A DNA stretch of 64,000 nt from Isoetes taiwanensis (GCA_021234155.1 JAJEKV010000017.1:3632792-3696791), one strand, 5' to 3'; positions 13,091-26,300 are shown, counted from the stretch's first letter. The notes: generated by a model from the letters alone, not told the origin. A program made the numbers and translations.

Positions 13091-14783
13091 TGTGACGCCT
13101 CCCGAACATATACGACCCTGACGATATACATACACGGACTTTCCCTCCCATGGCGACCAACTCGCCATGAGCAGGGGCCCTCCGCCTATTTCGGGCCATC
13201 TATAATATGATGCCCGAAAAGAAGGACACGGCGGGTCATTCGCCCACGCCTTCAATGGGGCTCCTACGTCGCGGAAGCGTGAATACATGTTAGCACACAT
13301 CATAAATCATATATAAATAACCACCACGAAGGGTGGCACATCCATCCAAGTACCAACGACAAAGAATATGCACCTAAACCTAAGAAAACACCCCAAACCC
13401 CGTGTTCTACCCCCTGGGGTTTCCACGCGAGGATGGATCGACGGCTCGGCCTCAAGAGATCAGCGCATGCAGGTATAACTTTGGCGCTATCGGCATAGAA
13501 CATCGGCTAGGGTTGTCCACTCCATCCGCCCCTCATGCACACTTTGCGATGGGTCAATTCACGCTTATGGCGTCGCTTATAGCTCTTCCCGAGACGCAGT
13601 TCGAGGCATCACCCCGCCGAGCCTACCTGTGGTTCATGAAGTCCCGTCCGATGAGGCAGGGTCGGAAGCGCCCCCTTCCGTAATCACAAGGCTCCATGGG
13701 CGAGCTAGAGAATACGTGCCGCATCAGCGACCCCCGAGATCCTGCACCACTTACTCGCCCCTAAATCTACTCAAAGTGCAAGGTGCCCCATAATGGTCAC
13801 ACCTTCCCACCCAGGAGTGTCGGACCCATACCCGCCCTCTACTGACCGCTATCAGGTCTAGCTCGCATATAGAGTCCTGTGAGCCTTTTTATGTTCGCAA
13901 GACCCCACCTCCACTTCACCACTGGTGATTCCTTGTCTGGTGCTGCCGCTACCATAGCATCTATGACCCGGTGGGCTCTTTATTTTTGAGCCCGCAACTA
14001 ATGGGGGATAATACCGGGGCTCACCTATCTAGGAGCATACTACAATACATGGGCTCAGAGGTCTCCCACCCCCGTAATTCCCCCCATTTCAAGCTATGCA
14101 AAGAACTATCAATCCATCCTTTAAGAGCAAGACCGAATAAGGAAATAAAGAGAACTCACCTTTGCAATCAAGGGTTAGTTCCTACAAGTAAAACACAGAG
14201 AGAAACGTAAGAAATACACACTACAAGTGCCCTTGGTGGGCTACCTAGAATTCCTAAGCTATACTAGCCACCCACCGAAGTTCCCGCTGACCCGTTGTCA
14301 TTTGGTGCTTCCATCTTCCTTGATTGGTGCTCGGCTTGATGTGCAATGCGTGCTTGGCAAAGGTGGCGCCGCTTTGGCAAAGCGCCTCCCAAAGGTGGGC
14401 GCGGCTCCTCTTGGTCGATTGGTCGGGAAGGGTGCCTCGGCCGCCTCCTCCTCCTCCTCCATCTCTCCTAATTGAATTGGGGCAAATGGGGTGCAAAACC
14501 CCAATTTGGGTCCCAAGTTAGTAATCTCCCTGCCCAATCGATTTGGGGCAGGTGGCGCTTCAGGGGTTGGCTAATATTAACTAATTTGGTATTTTAGGCC
14601 CTTTTAATATTAGATTAAGCCCTAAATTCGAATTAGGGTTTAAGGTTAGGTTTCCACCTTTATAATTTAATTATTAACATAGCTAACCTTAGCTTATGAA
14701 TAATTAATGTGCCATTAATTATTCATAGTGACGTGTCACGTATTTATACTTAAAAAGGCGTGATAAATATGTGGAACGTCACA
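13091..14783 (-). repeat. LTR of family 1, copy B (best preserved)
   Basis: Plus-strand termini are TGTGACGCCTCCC at 13,091 and GGAACGTCACA at 14,783, giving a perfect TGTGACG/CGTCACA inverted end. The complement of TTCTCCCACC just to the right is a polypurine tract, so the LTR is read on the minus strand as a 3' LTR. A CT-rich block near 14,440-14,460 and the TTTAAGGTTAGG area near 14,640 recur in the other copies. Length is 1,693 bp. Confidence 0.75.
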
Positions 14784-17700
14784 TTCTCCCACCTTAAAAG
14801 TGATGCTTTGTCCCCTCGCATGAAGACTACCTTTGTCGTGGGCCCATACATCGCATATTGGGAGGAAGTCTCCTCCTTAAAGAGATAGCGTGAGATTATA
14901 GATCACATGACTTTGTCACGCTCAAAGTGATTAAGTTTGAAATGACTTGTAATGTGCAATTTATAAGTCCGGGATATAGAAGGTAGAGGTATAGATTAGA
15001 CCGATCATTATCCAAGGTGTGTGGAAGTCTCATTGCTTTTATTGTATTCTATTCGTAGTATGGCTAATTTTGAATTCATTGTTTCTATACACACGCAATT
15101 GTAATTGATTATGGATGATGTAATGCACAAGCAACTTCTATTTGTTCTTATATTATGATACTGAGTTATTAAGCTCGACCGCTTAGTAGAGAAAGTGATT
15201 CTAATGATATTAACTTCGTGGTGGTATATGTATTATATTCTCCGTCCGCTTTGCAATCCATTTAATTACGCTGGGGGCTAATTTAATTTTGTGTCGACTT
15301 TTGTTTTCCTATGTTATTATAGTTTTGACAACTTATAAGGTCCTATCCTTAGTATTTGACATGCCCCTCACATTTAGACTTACCCTTTAATACAATTTTA
15401 TCGTACCGGCAGTGACATTTTTACCCCTATACTCTAATATGAACTACAGGCACACGTTCTTCATCCATTACTAGTCCTAACCTTCTAAGAAAATCTAAGT
15501 CTCGTTATTCATATTATTATTATTTTCGTAAATTTGTCACACATACAGACACTCTTATATTTATAGGTACATCTCACATGTATACATTCGACGAATCGTA
15601 CCGCTTATATTTATGTCGCTATCCGGGCAAGATTGCTATGGTTATGCAATCCTCCCCAGATCACGAGGGGACAGCCAGACTATGGTGTCCACGGCGGAAG
15701 ACATGCCCGGTCCCGCTTTGGAGGCTATTATATAATGATGGATATTGCCATTCCACGAGAAGGAGACCGGATATAGCACCATATATCCGATGGAGAAGTG
15801 GTTTATGATTATCTACCATCGACCAATGTTAGAGAGGTACTAGGCTAAGGTGGATCTCAATTATAAGTACCCAAAGCCACGAAAGGAAGACCACTTCAAG
15901 TGTAGGTTTCACATTTTATAGCTATTGCCACTTGAATGGAGGTATGACTCGCAGAAAGGTCGAGAATAATGTTGTATGAGGATGTGGATCCATAAACTAC
16001 GGATTATAAAACCACGCATACGCTACGCTTCGTGAAGAAGATTGGTGTTCCCTGAGGTGTGCAATAACAATGCAAGGGGTGCATGAATAAGATGACGACA
16101 TAGTCACTTGATACGCCAATGACGTTGGTCAAATGCATGACCATTACGAAGGATATAAATTAAGGAAATGGACACATCCGATGTCCGGCCGGGAACATGG
16201 AGATGCCGAATAAGAGATCGACAATAATGTGGAAACGAAGTTTGCACATAAGGTCAAGAGAAGAGGACAATTGGGAGGAATAGGCACAAGCATCTAAAAA
16301 AAACTGCAGGGTATGTTGGATCTTTGGTGAAGCCAGACTATGAAGGAAAGTTGACCTTCAACTAATGATACATTAGGAAGGCAAGTAATGTACCCACACG
16401 ACAAGTGGGAGACAAGAGGTGCTTGAAAGTTGTTGTAAACAACGCTTCAATATAGAACGCTGAATATACCTAAGTCTAGAGTATGAACAAGGTAGGCTCC
16501 CAATGAACATCTCACCAAGGAGGATGTGGTCTGGACTTGGTATGGTGTGTATATTCCAAGGAGTAACTCCGCGTTGGTATATGTGTACTAGGACCATTTA
16601 ATAGAAAAACATAACTAAAAGAAGATAGGATATATACTAGAACTTTTAGTTCACATTCCATATGAATACGGAAGTAATGAAGATAAGAGTTCTTATACTA
16701 GAGATCAAACATGTCCACAAGGAACCGGGGTTATGACTAGAGGTTGAGGACCAAGGCAACCAAGACTAGAGACATGTCTAGGGTACCGTGACAACCAAGT
16801 TGAGGAAATAAGTTGGTCAGTAAGTAGGGAATATAACTAGATGCCTATGTCAACGAAGTTACATATGAGTGTAGACTTGGGGTTGGTGCACACATGTTAC
16901 TATATCATATAATAACAACGAGCGGTCTTGGATGTTGAAGGACTTGGTAGTATCAAATACTACACTCACGAGGATATCAAGGATGTCGACAGACATCCGG
17001 ATGTATGTCATATTGAAGATGGTAGAATACTGCACAAGGCTGGTGGCATGTTACGCGGACAATGTTTACGTAAGAAGCATAATGATATGCTTATATACCT
17101 AAGATATTGGGTTAAGGTATGGTCCACCGAGATATGTACTCAAGCTATTACTAAGGAGATGAGAAGAGTTTAAATCAATGAGAATAGCTAGAGTAAGTCT
17201 AGCATATACCTGTGACGCCACATTGAAGAACATCCCGAGGATGGTTGGAACGGTATTGGAATAACCGGAGCAATGAGAGGTTAACTACTCAAAGGTTCCG
17301 GATATGAATGAATTACTTCAACGCTATAAGTCGGGAGCATTTATTTGGTTTTGGGAATAAAAAGATGTATCAAATCGCGGTCCCCTTGATAGAAGAGAAG
17401 AAGGAGTCCCACTACTTTGGTGATTACATCTTTAGGGGATAACCCAGAAGAGGGCAATCGATAGAAATTCCATGTCCCGATAAAAATCAAGACGAGAGGT
17501 ATAGCTCGAAGGGGTGAGATTATATAGACCAAGAGTCCATATATCCTAAGAGTTACCCTACGGGGAAACAATTGTAGGTACGGAAGTAGAGGTCGGAGGA
17601 TCCGTTGCCTTCTATGCATAGACCCGCTAGAGATTATGACTTTGAAACCCTTAAGAGGGTAATGAATTGACAATCATATGGCTAAGCTACTAACTAAGAT

Positions 17701-17900
17701 GGAAACATTGGGTTTTCCTATTAGAAGACCAGAGGTTTTAGTGCCTCCGCTTCATTATGAGGGAGCCAAAGACTACAACATTCAAAGGGATCAAAAGTTG
17801 AGGTTGACATGCTAACTTCAAAAAAATAGGTTAGGTGTGACAAAACATGGCTTAAACGCAAATTAACCGAACTAACCTTTAGAAAAGGCCTTGACTATGG
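14784..17900. other. Non-coding right arm of duplication copy B
   Basis: This matches 6,396-9,430. No gag, pol or host-gene motif is readable. An open frame near 16,928-17,173 is not conserved in frame in copy A. A TGTGACGCC motif at 17,211 could be an old LTR terminus, but no primer site follows it. Confidence 0.45.
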
Positions 17901-18093
17901 TAGAAACCTTGGAACTATGGCATAATCCCATGGGAAAATTATAGTTTATGTAATGCGGGGTTAAAGTACCATAAGTTTAAATTCATCCCTTTTAGGTCAA
18001 CCCCTTAGGTTAAGATACTCCATGGTGGCGCATCTTTATTGGGTGACGTGTCACTTATTTATACATATCTGGATAAATACATGGAACGCCACA
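17900..18093 (-). repeat. U3 end of a chromovirus 3' LTR (copy B)
   Basis: The edge ...TACATGGAACGCCACA at 18,093 is followed by TTCTCCCTC and by interior sequence homologous to 39,779-40,120. That homology shows this is the 5' (U3) edge of a 3' LTR read on the minus strand, belonging to the same family as the chromovirus at 39.8-45.2 kb. The left limit is uncertain. Confidence 0.6.
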
Positions 18094-18470
18094 TTCTCCC
18101 TCTTAGAAATAATGCTGTCCTCAAAGATTGGGGTTAGTTAAACAAATGTTAATCGAAAAACCGCAATAGAAGGAAGTATACCTAAAAAGGAAAGGTAATT
18201 CCTTATTTCCAAAGGTAATAGCATGAAAGCTTAAAACATAGAAGAGTTTAAGCACCAAGGTGCATTTGACATACTTATCATAAGAAGGTTTAAGACCAAG
18301 TCCGATATCAAACATCACCGTAACAAAAAGGTAAACACATGTAGATAAGGTAAACTCGAAAAGTCGGGCCATCAGAACCCCTATACATGGGCGTGTCATG
18401 CATCACATCGGGCTCCCGCACATGTGAATACATCAGCATGTACAAGTCCAACATAGAGTTGGCCCCCCCC
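18094..18470 (-). mobile_element. 3' untranslated interior of a minus-strand chromovirus (remnant)
   Basis: This runs collinear with 39,779-40,120 through several shared phrases: the TTGGGGTTAGTTAA block, GCACCAAGGTGCAT, ACATGTAGA, GGGCCATCAG, and CATGGGC followed by a GTCA block. In the better copy this interval lies between the polypurine tract and the chromodomain. Here the pol region does not follow; unrelated DNA begins at about 18,470, so only the 3' end of the element survives. Confidence 0.65.
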
Positions 18471-20850
18471 ATTTGGGAAGTAGGTGGTACATCCACATCA
18501 TAAGAACTACTTAAGGTTATATTTAGCTACGTTAGAGCAGAGCTCTAGTATTGTGGGATATGTTTATTATGTACATACCATGTACATATATGATAAACAT
18601 CTTGGAGAAGTAATCCAAGTAGCCATAGAAGGAGAGAAAATGAGTGTACTCCAAAGTTACTACTCAAGGGTATGGAGCTATATTCAAATGCACAAAGGAC
18701 CGCCAATCCATTGCATGTTAGGTAGTTGGCACTTGAAATAAAATGTCAAGGGCCCACAAAATAAAGGTCAAGATGATGGAGTTGAATAGTACAATAGTAC
18801 AATTCTAGGATGAGTAGCAAACAGCGTGTACTTGCTAGAAGTTCAAATGTGTTTTGCATAGACACTTAAGACTATCTTTCCCACATGATCCATACCGGAT
18901 CGTGCAGAGGTGAAAAGCATGGGTTACATGGAGGTGTAAGTCGAATATACAGGACTCGAACATGGATACAAGTCCAAAGTTATATCAAATGCCTGGTATT
19001 GTAGGAAGACTCATAAAATACCAGGTAGACACCTTGATGACCTGTGTAATTTAGGATTAGTACCAAGGCTCACTCCGCCTTAGGCCATGACTATGGCTTA
19101 AATGAGGATGCCAACATAACATCATGACAGAGAAATGTAATAACTAACATTTGGAGGATGTAGAACGACGTTGAATCATAACCCCAATGATAGGTGGGTC
19201 AACAATATAGGAATATATAATAGCGGCTTAGAAGCCACAAGACAATTGATGAATACGTAAAGGAGTAATTGGATTGGTGACTCTATCGAGTAAAAGGTCA
19301 CAACAAAAACGGGTGAGTTGTGTACGTTGTAGCAGGCGTAAGGGTCGGAATACTGAGGACCCTTATTAAAGATGTTTAGCAACTGAAAGTAGAAAGGTTA
19401 TTGTCTAACATGAAGGGTAGTCCTTGCTAACATGCAAAGATATACCTGCGGCTTGAAAGGCAGCAAGAGCTGAAAAACTCTTTAAAGATTTGATGTATGA
19501 CTTAAGGAAGAAGTCTTCCATGTCCTAGGACAAGATGGTGAATTGAATTTACCAAAGACATTTTTAATAATTAAATAGATAGGTAGATAGCATTTATACA
19601 TCATGCCATGTTGGCGCTGGGCCCATGAGGACATATGAGGAACCCTCAGAGACTTGAAGACAAGATCTCTCGATAGAGGAGGCCTAGCTTTGCAGGTCTT
19701 GTGTGGTATTGTCCTTCGATAGTCACATAATCCCTTGAATATGTAAGTTCATTTTATGGACTTCAGACGCTTAGGCATTAAAATAATGGTTGGAATTATT
19801 TTGTCCTGATCATATCTAGATATCCTAGAAGATAGATATCCTAGAAGGAGGATAGCCAACAATAGTTGGATGTCATTGGACCCTTACAAAGGGAAGAACC
19901 CCAAAAGAGGGTAGGTCGCGGCCGTTTGACGACGGTGGCGCAGATAATTATTCACGCCATATAGGCGGGTGAGGTTTGGCACAAAATAATACTAAAGTTT
20001 GTAGCCGGGATTGATTTAGAATGAAGGTGTTAACACTATTGTAGGGGTCTAACACAAGCACTCATTACGCATTATTGTGGTATGTATCATGGTCCGGGGA
20101 AATGGTCCACAAAAAGAACATGACCATTGAGAAAAAGTAGTGAAGGGTGGTAGGGATTAAAGCGACCCATGGTCTAGCTAGAAGGGTGCCGCATGGCACC
20201 CCTAGTTGGTTGGGCAGAAGAGATCCTTTTCTAGGAAGTGAGACGAGTCAAGGTTTAGATACTAGAGAGAGACAACGTTAATTACGCTTATGTCTATAAA
20301 ACATTACTTACTTATATAACGTCGAATAAGGTCTAATATAATGCATATGAATGTAGTATGGATTGAATCATGGCAAGGCCCAAGAAATTGTGTTATCAAG
20401 GCATCTACCAAAAGAAAAATATAGGTCGAGGAACGATATAATCGGATATTATTATCGCCGCTAAGGAATATCCAAGGATATAACACATGCCGCTATCCCG
20501 CAGAATTGCCCCGTCGTTATTAATTAAATTCGAATTAGTCCCACCAAGTGAGTTGATGTTATCATAACAAGTTGGCCGGACTTGCTAGATTACGCCGCTT
20601 CATTTGGCCTTGGGTTTATTCCTAGGGGATACTAGCTTTATATATGGTTAACAGCTATCCCGGCCGACTATGGCGGCAGAGAGAGGTTGACTCTACGGGC
20701 TATCGCAAGATCGCTTACTCGGGCGGCTATGGCAAGAGAGCTTGCTCCAAAGCTTGTTCGGGAGTTGTTGCCTCCACAACGTGGATCTATAGAAGGTAGT
20801 CTTCTAATTTAAATAGAAAACAGAGCCACTATAAATAAAATGAGAACTAT
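18471..20850. other. Gene-free stretch
   Basis: Open frames reach only about 85 codons and show no family resemblance. The DNA is AT-rich and looks like old transposon sequence. A short directly repeated phrase, GATATCCTAGAAG, occurs twice near 19,820-19,845. Nothing else is recognised. Confidence 0.5.
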
Positions 20851-20854
20851 TATA

Positions 20855-21245
20855 TTCCTCAATAGAGGAACTTAGCCCATTGGTAAAGGGGTTGACTTAG
20901 TTGTAGGAGGTTAAGGGTTCAATCCCACAATATGCCCCTTTCTTTTAAAAAGAGTTGTGGTCTAGAAATAAAACATTAGACATGTATAAGAAAGTTTATA
21001 AAATATATACATAAAAAGAAAGTTGGCTCATTGGTAAAGGTGTTGGCTTGGCTGCGAAAGGTCAGGGGTTCAATCCCAGGATGTACCTTTTGCTTAAAAA
21101 GGATGTTCAACTAGGCAAAACAGATTATAGACATGTATAATAAAGGGAGAGAACATTATATCCTACATTAAGAGAGTTGGCAAAATGGAAAGACTCTTGG
21201 GTTAGAAGTGGAGGTCATGGGTTCAAAACGAGGGGGAAAAGATAC
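20855..21245 (+). repeat. Three tandem tRNA-like (SINE-type) units of ~150 bp
   Basis: Each unit has an A-box-like segment and a B-box-like segment with tRNA spacing. Unit 1 (20,871-20,928) has TTAGCCCATTGG and GGTTCAATCCC. Unit 2 (21,022-21,079) has TTGGCTCATTGG and GGTTCAATCCC. Unit 3 (21,176-21,232) is degraded, with GGTTCAAAACG. Each is followed by a similar AT-rich body: CTTTT..TTAAAAAG, then an AGACATGTATAA phrase in the first two. Spacing is 151 and 154 bases. Intact acceptor stems are absent, so these are tRNA-derived repeats rather than functional tRNAs. Confidence 0.6.
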
Positions 21246-21309
21246 CTTTAACTAATTTTTTTTGAAATTTTAACCCTAAAAATTTTTAAAAGAAAAAGTG
21301 TATGAGCGC

Positions 21310-21500
21310 CGCCGAGGTGGCGGCACCCCCTACCTCGACGCAGCACGGCCGAGCGTGCCCGGAATTCCCCCGCCCGCCCACTTAGGGTTAGGGTTAGTTT
21401 TTTTTTTTTAAATAGGGTGGCGGCACCCCTACCTCGACGCTGTTACCGCCGCCAAGAACACCCTGGTACCCCGCCCGCCACTTTAGGGTTAGGGTTTCGC
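21310..21500. repeat. ~105-bp direct duplication carrying TTAGGGTTAGGG motifs
   Basis: Two copies (about 21,318-21,399 and 21,418-21,500) share GGCGGCACCCC-TACCTCGACGC at the left and CCGCCCGCC..CTTAGGGTTAGGGTT at the right. They lie in the leader of the minus-strand retroelement whose primer-binding site is at 21,670. The TTTAGGG-like motif occurs only twice per copy, so this is not an interstitial telomere. Confidence 0.6.
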
Positions 21501-21669
21501 GACCGGGTACACATACCAATATTATACTTAAACCACTTTTAAATCGATCATGACAACATCTACTACACCACCCAAATCTCATACTACTCCAAAATCCTCA
21601 CTCACTAGCTAACGATCTAACGAAGTTAGTATGTGGACAAAGGCAATAGTTTGGCTTCCCAGTAACCAT

Positions 21670-21680
21670 GCTCGATACCA
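21670..21680 (-). promoter_or_regulatory. Retroelement primer-binding site (initiator Met tRNA)
   Basis: The minus strand reads TGGTATCGAGC next to an LTR terminus. The usual plant site is TGGTATCAGAGC, complementary to the 3' end of initiator tRNA-Met, so one A and a shift around CAG are missing. It follows directly on the 3' end of the LTR at 21,682-23,353 and fixes that LTR as the 5' LTR of a minus-strand element. Confidence 0.6.
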
Positions 21681-21681
21681 C

Positions 21682-23353
21682 CGCGGACGCCCCTGAACAT
21701 ATACGACACTCGGACGGGACGATACATACGGGGATTTTTCCCTCCCATGGCGACCAACTCGCCATGAGCAGGCTCCTCCGCCTATTTCGGCCATCTATAA
21801 TATGATGCCCTAAAGAAGGACACGGAGGTGTCATTCGCCCACGCTTCAATGGGGCTCCTACGTCAAAGGAAGTGAATACATGTTAGCACACATCATAAAT
21901 CATATATAAATAACCACCAACGAAGGGTGGCAACATCCATCCAAGTACCAACGACAAAGAATATGCACCTAAACCTAAGAAAACACCCCCAAACCCCGTG
22001 TTCTACCCCTGCCGAATCTGGATGAGGATGGATCGACGGCTCGCCTCAAGAGATCAGCCGACAGAGGTATAACCCGGCGCTGGCTGGCATAGAACATCGG
22101 GCTAGGGTTGTCCACTCCATCCGCCCCTTCCCCGTGCACACTTTGCACAGATGGGTCAATTCACGCTATGGCGCCGCTTATAGCTCCTCCTGAGACGCAG
22201 TTTCAGGGTATCACCCCCGGGCCGAGCCTACCCAGGTTCATGAAGTCCCGTCCGATGAGGCGTCGTGGAAGCCGCCCCTTCCGTAATCACAGTGGTTCCA
22301 TGGGCGAAGTTAGAGAATACGTGCATCGCATCTACCCCCGCATCCGCATTCTAATTTACTCGCCCTAAATCTATCAAAGTGCAAGTGCCCCATACCGGTC
22401 ACACCTTCCCACCTGTGGAGTGTCACCCATACCCGCCCTCTACGTGACCGCCATAATGCCTAGCTCACATAGAGAGTCCCGTGAGCCTTTATGTTCGTGG
22501 TAAGACCCCACCTCCTCCACTTCACCACCATCCCCTTTGGTGCTGTTAAAGCCAAGCATCATAGCATTCTATGACCCGTGGGCTCTTGTGCATAGGCCGC
22601 AACTAATGGATAATATGTGGCTCTATCTAGGAGCATACTACAATACATGGGCTCAGAGGTCTTACCCCCGCATTCCCCATTTCAAGCTATGCAAAGAACT
22701 ATCAATCCATCCTTTAAGAGCAAGACTTAATCGTAAATAAAGAGAACTCACCTTTGCAATCAAGGGTTAGTTCCTACAAGTAAAACACGAGAGAGAATGT
22801 AAGAAATACACACTACAAGTGCCCAACAATGGGCTTACCCTAGAATGGGCTATACTAGCCACCCACCGAAGTTCCCGCCGACCCGCTGTCATTTGGTGCT
22901 TCCATCTTCCTTGGAAAGCTACAATGTGCACGTGCTTGGCAAAGGTGGCGCCCTTGCCATGTGCGCCACCCTCAAAGGTGGCGCCGCCCTCTTTGGTCCA
23001 TTTGTCAAGGGTGCCCGGCCGCCCTCCTCCTCCTCCATCTCCTAATTCGAATTGGGGCAAATGGGGGTGCAAAACCCCAATTTGGGTCCCAAGTTAGTAA
23101 CTCTCCCTTGCCCAATCGATTTTGGGCCGTGGCAGTGCCCTAAGTTGGCTAATATTAACTAATTTGGTATTTTAGGCCCTTTAATATTAGATTAAGCCCT
23201 AAATTCGAATTAGGTTTAAGGTTAGGTTTCCACCTTTATAATTTAATTATTAACATATTAACCTTAGTTTATGAATAATTAATGTGCCATTAATTATTCA
23301 TAGTGACGGTCACGATTTATACTTAAAAGGCGATAAATATGTGGAACGCCACA
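21682..23353 (-). repeat. 5' LTR of a family-1 minus-strand retroelement
   Basis: This is homologous over its full length to 13,091-14,783. Its start on the minus strand (TGTGGCGTTCCACA at 23,353) is preceded by ordinary DNA rather than a polypurine tract, and its end at about 21,682 abuts a primer-binding site. It is therefore a 5' LTR. The interior to the left is only a short leader (to about 21,300) before other repeats begin, so the rest of this element is missing. Confidence 0.7.
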
Positions 23354-26300
23354 ACATACACATCAAAAGTACAATAAAAAACCGCTACATGTATTGCACG
23401 ACAAAATGCTTAGTGCCAATGATTGCCACATTACCTCTAAGGAGACACCATTTCAAGGAAATCTTAGGCAGAAAGGGAATATAATGCTCATGCCACCTTC
23501 CAAGACAAGGCTGATATGTGCGTGATATTCCCTGCTATCATAAAAAGGGGCTGCACAAGAAAAATAACATCATAAATGTATTGTCTGAAACCGCAAAGGA
23601 ACCACAAATTTTCTCAGATTTATGTAATGTTTATGGCAAATTCGAATAGTGGCATAAACAAGACATGTAAGTAGCTTCAATGCAATTGTACAAGACAACA
23701 AATGTGAAGTTGATTAACAAGAGACGAGACCTAAAGATCTCATGCCCTACAATCAACATAACTTTCTAAATGTTGCCTTTGAGCATAAAACGCCACATGC
23801 GATCGATTTGAGAACTTGGTTGGCATAGATAACAAGAAAATTTTGTCCGTGAAAGGTAAATATACTTTCCTTTGCCTTTTCCTCGACGATTTTCGCAATT
23901 TTAAGACTAAAAGCTCCAATTTCTTTTCCATTCATGTTAGAAAATCTACCAACATAAACCCAACAATATAAAGAAATATAAAAATCCCAAAGGAAAGTGC
24001 ATATAACCTTAACCCCGCCTTCATTCTGAAAGGCATTGCGTAACATGGTTCAAGATGGTCCTCCCGAGCTCACCCTATCATTTGCTTTCATTAAAGACGC
24101 CGTAAATTCGGGCCGTCAAAATATAACCGATCTTATTCTCATCTCATAAAAATGCATTAGAAAGAAGCTTTCTGCTTTTGTATTCAATTCAATCCAATTA
24201 TTCTTTCTAGTCCAGATTTTTGTTGTTTTTCCTTTTCCTGGCATTGTTACCAACACCACGCAAAGTGCATTTAAATTAATGAGCTGAATTGATCATTATT
24301 TGTTGCCATTAATGTGTGCCCAATCAAACCGTTTTTTTATAACTTAAATATTTGTGAAGGTTTTGTTGGTATTCGTGACAAAAATACGCATAAAGATGAC
24401 GATGGTCCGATATTGGAAAGAAGCAAGATTTTTTTTCATAAGGTGGAACGGCAGATAGAGCTCGCGTGCAGTACCGGGCATATGGGCATCGTGGAGGGCT
24501 TATACTAATTTGTTTTTGTTTGTTACTTGTACAGATGGGAAGGTCCGGATTGTTTTTGTTTGTTACTTGCATGCATAGAGGTGAGCCACTTCCCCGTGTT
24601 CTCTTTGTTTTCTTTTTGGTTTTCTTTGTGTTCTTGGTTTTCTTTGTGATCATGTCTATGAGAAGAGCAAATGTAAAGGGCAAGACTCTCGGCCGCTGCC
24701 CATGTGCCCATCTCTCGTTCCATGCCCGTGGATTCGTGTTCTCACGCAATCGATAATTCCCCTACCATGCCTAATCCTCGCCATGCCCAGCCTTTGCAAT
24801 GAACTTGGAGGCAATTGATGTCTCAGAATAATCGGGGTTGTCCGGGCAAATTGTCCCGCCAGCTTTTGATGCCCTTTCATCATTTTGTGACACGGTGTGT
24901 GTGGTCAGCCGTTGTTCGAAAGGGGTCTTCCCGCACCACCTTCATGTCCAAGCCGTATAAGAGCCCACTATAAGAGACCAAGGGCTTTGAATGAGGCTTT
25001 AAGAGGGATTTCAATTGGCACTCCAAGCCAACCAATGTTGTTTTTAGTGTGCAAAAGTGTCAAGAATAAAAGGTTACTAATCGCTTTGAGGGCATGTTGG
25101 GGTATTGTATAAAAGACTTAGGTAAGGTGCACTATTCTTGCCATCTCCATGATATATCTGAATCCATGGTTGAGAAGGGGAAGGATCTCTATCTAAGATG
25201 GGGTGCCTGGGAACACAAAATGGTATTGGACAACAAGAATCAATAATAAGGCAAAGACACTTTGTATTTCATCATGGTGGCCGTAGACTCACCCCTAGCT
25301 TGACATTTATTGTTTGCGGATGGATGCCCGTATGGAAAGTACACTTTGAGCAAAGAGTTGAGATCATTCTTCCAACAGCGTTGCTCGCGGTGAATGAGCA
25401 CGAAGTTCGTCGCTTGAGGGTTCTCTTTGAACCCCGGCCCACCGCATGCCATCTCGATGTTAGGACTATCCCGCTTGGTTTGGCCCGCAGGTATGTGGTC
25501 AGGGGAATGTAATGGCCTTGGGCTCGTAGAGTACCGGATGATTCCCGCCATCCGATGAGATAGATTGTAACTTTGAGGATCTTCATGATCCATCCTTTAG
25601 CCCCGAGCTTGAAATTTAGATCATGGTGTGGATTACATCCCCATTCACATTGAGTACCACACCATGGCCATTGGGTGATTCATGTGTAGCTTGTTTGTTG
25701 TACAGCTTCAAATGTGTGCTTGTTTTGTTTTCTTTGAGCATGGGTTTGTGGTGGTGATGCTTTTTTGTGGTTGATATGGAGACGCCATCCCCGCCTTAAG
25801 CTTGACCCTCTTTGATAAGCTCCGTGATTGATGCATCACGCCCCCGATCCTCGTGTGTATCCTCCAGAGTGAACATGTCTTCACCGCAGAGGAATTCATA
25901 ACAAGCATTGTGCGTGTTGGGACCAAGGCTCACTCAATTGCCGCCGCCTTTAAGATTTTGAGGAGGGCTGACAAGTTTTTATGTGGCTATTGATTCAAAT
26001 ATTTCTAGTGTTATGCGGGGAGGAGCCGGGGGGTTCCAATGCCCGAAGTTGCATGCATTGAGATCATACATGAGCCTTGCTAGGGGCTTGTTTGAATTCT
26101 GAGAGATCCGGCCACCTTTGATGTCGCCATGAGGCCGGGCCGATCCGGGAACCTATGAACTGACCTTTGTGTTATTGCTATTGTCCGTATGCATCAGAAC
26201 TATGGGGAGGCCTAGCATGATCTTCACATAATATAGTTGGAGATGGCATCCCTCATGTTGTTCTAGGTAGGCCTTGAGCTTTGGATTGAACCGGATTTGA

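Larger units (their letters stand above)
9677..18190. repeat. Copy B of the ~8.3-kb tandem duplication
   Basis: The segment is collinear with 1,423-9,674. It continues a little further than copy A into retroelement interior sequence (18,094 onward) and then into DNA not seen in copy A. It holds the best-preserved LTR of family 1 (13,091-14,783). Short open frames in both copies do not agree in frame between the copies, which argues against any of them being a gene. Confidence 0.9.

Noticed and set aside
16928-17173. 81-codon frame on the plus strand in duplication copy B
   Set aside because: The matching part of copy A (about 8,430-8,660) does not keep the frame, so it is not conserved coding sequence.
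21383-21495. Interstitial telomere repeat
   Set aside because: Only two consecutive TTAGGG-like units occur in each copy, within a duplicated GC-rich block.
24324-24749. 141-codon open frame on the minus strand
   Set aside because: Its lysine/threonine-rich middle is a translation of a low-complexity TTTTCTTTTTGG repeat, and opposite-strand frames are equally long. There is no protein-like pattern.
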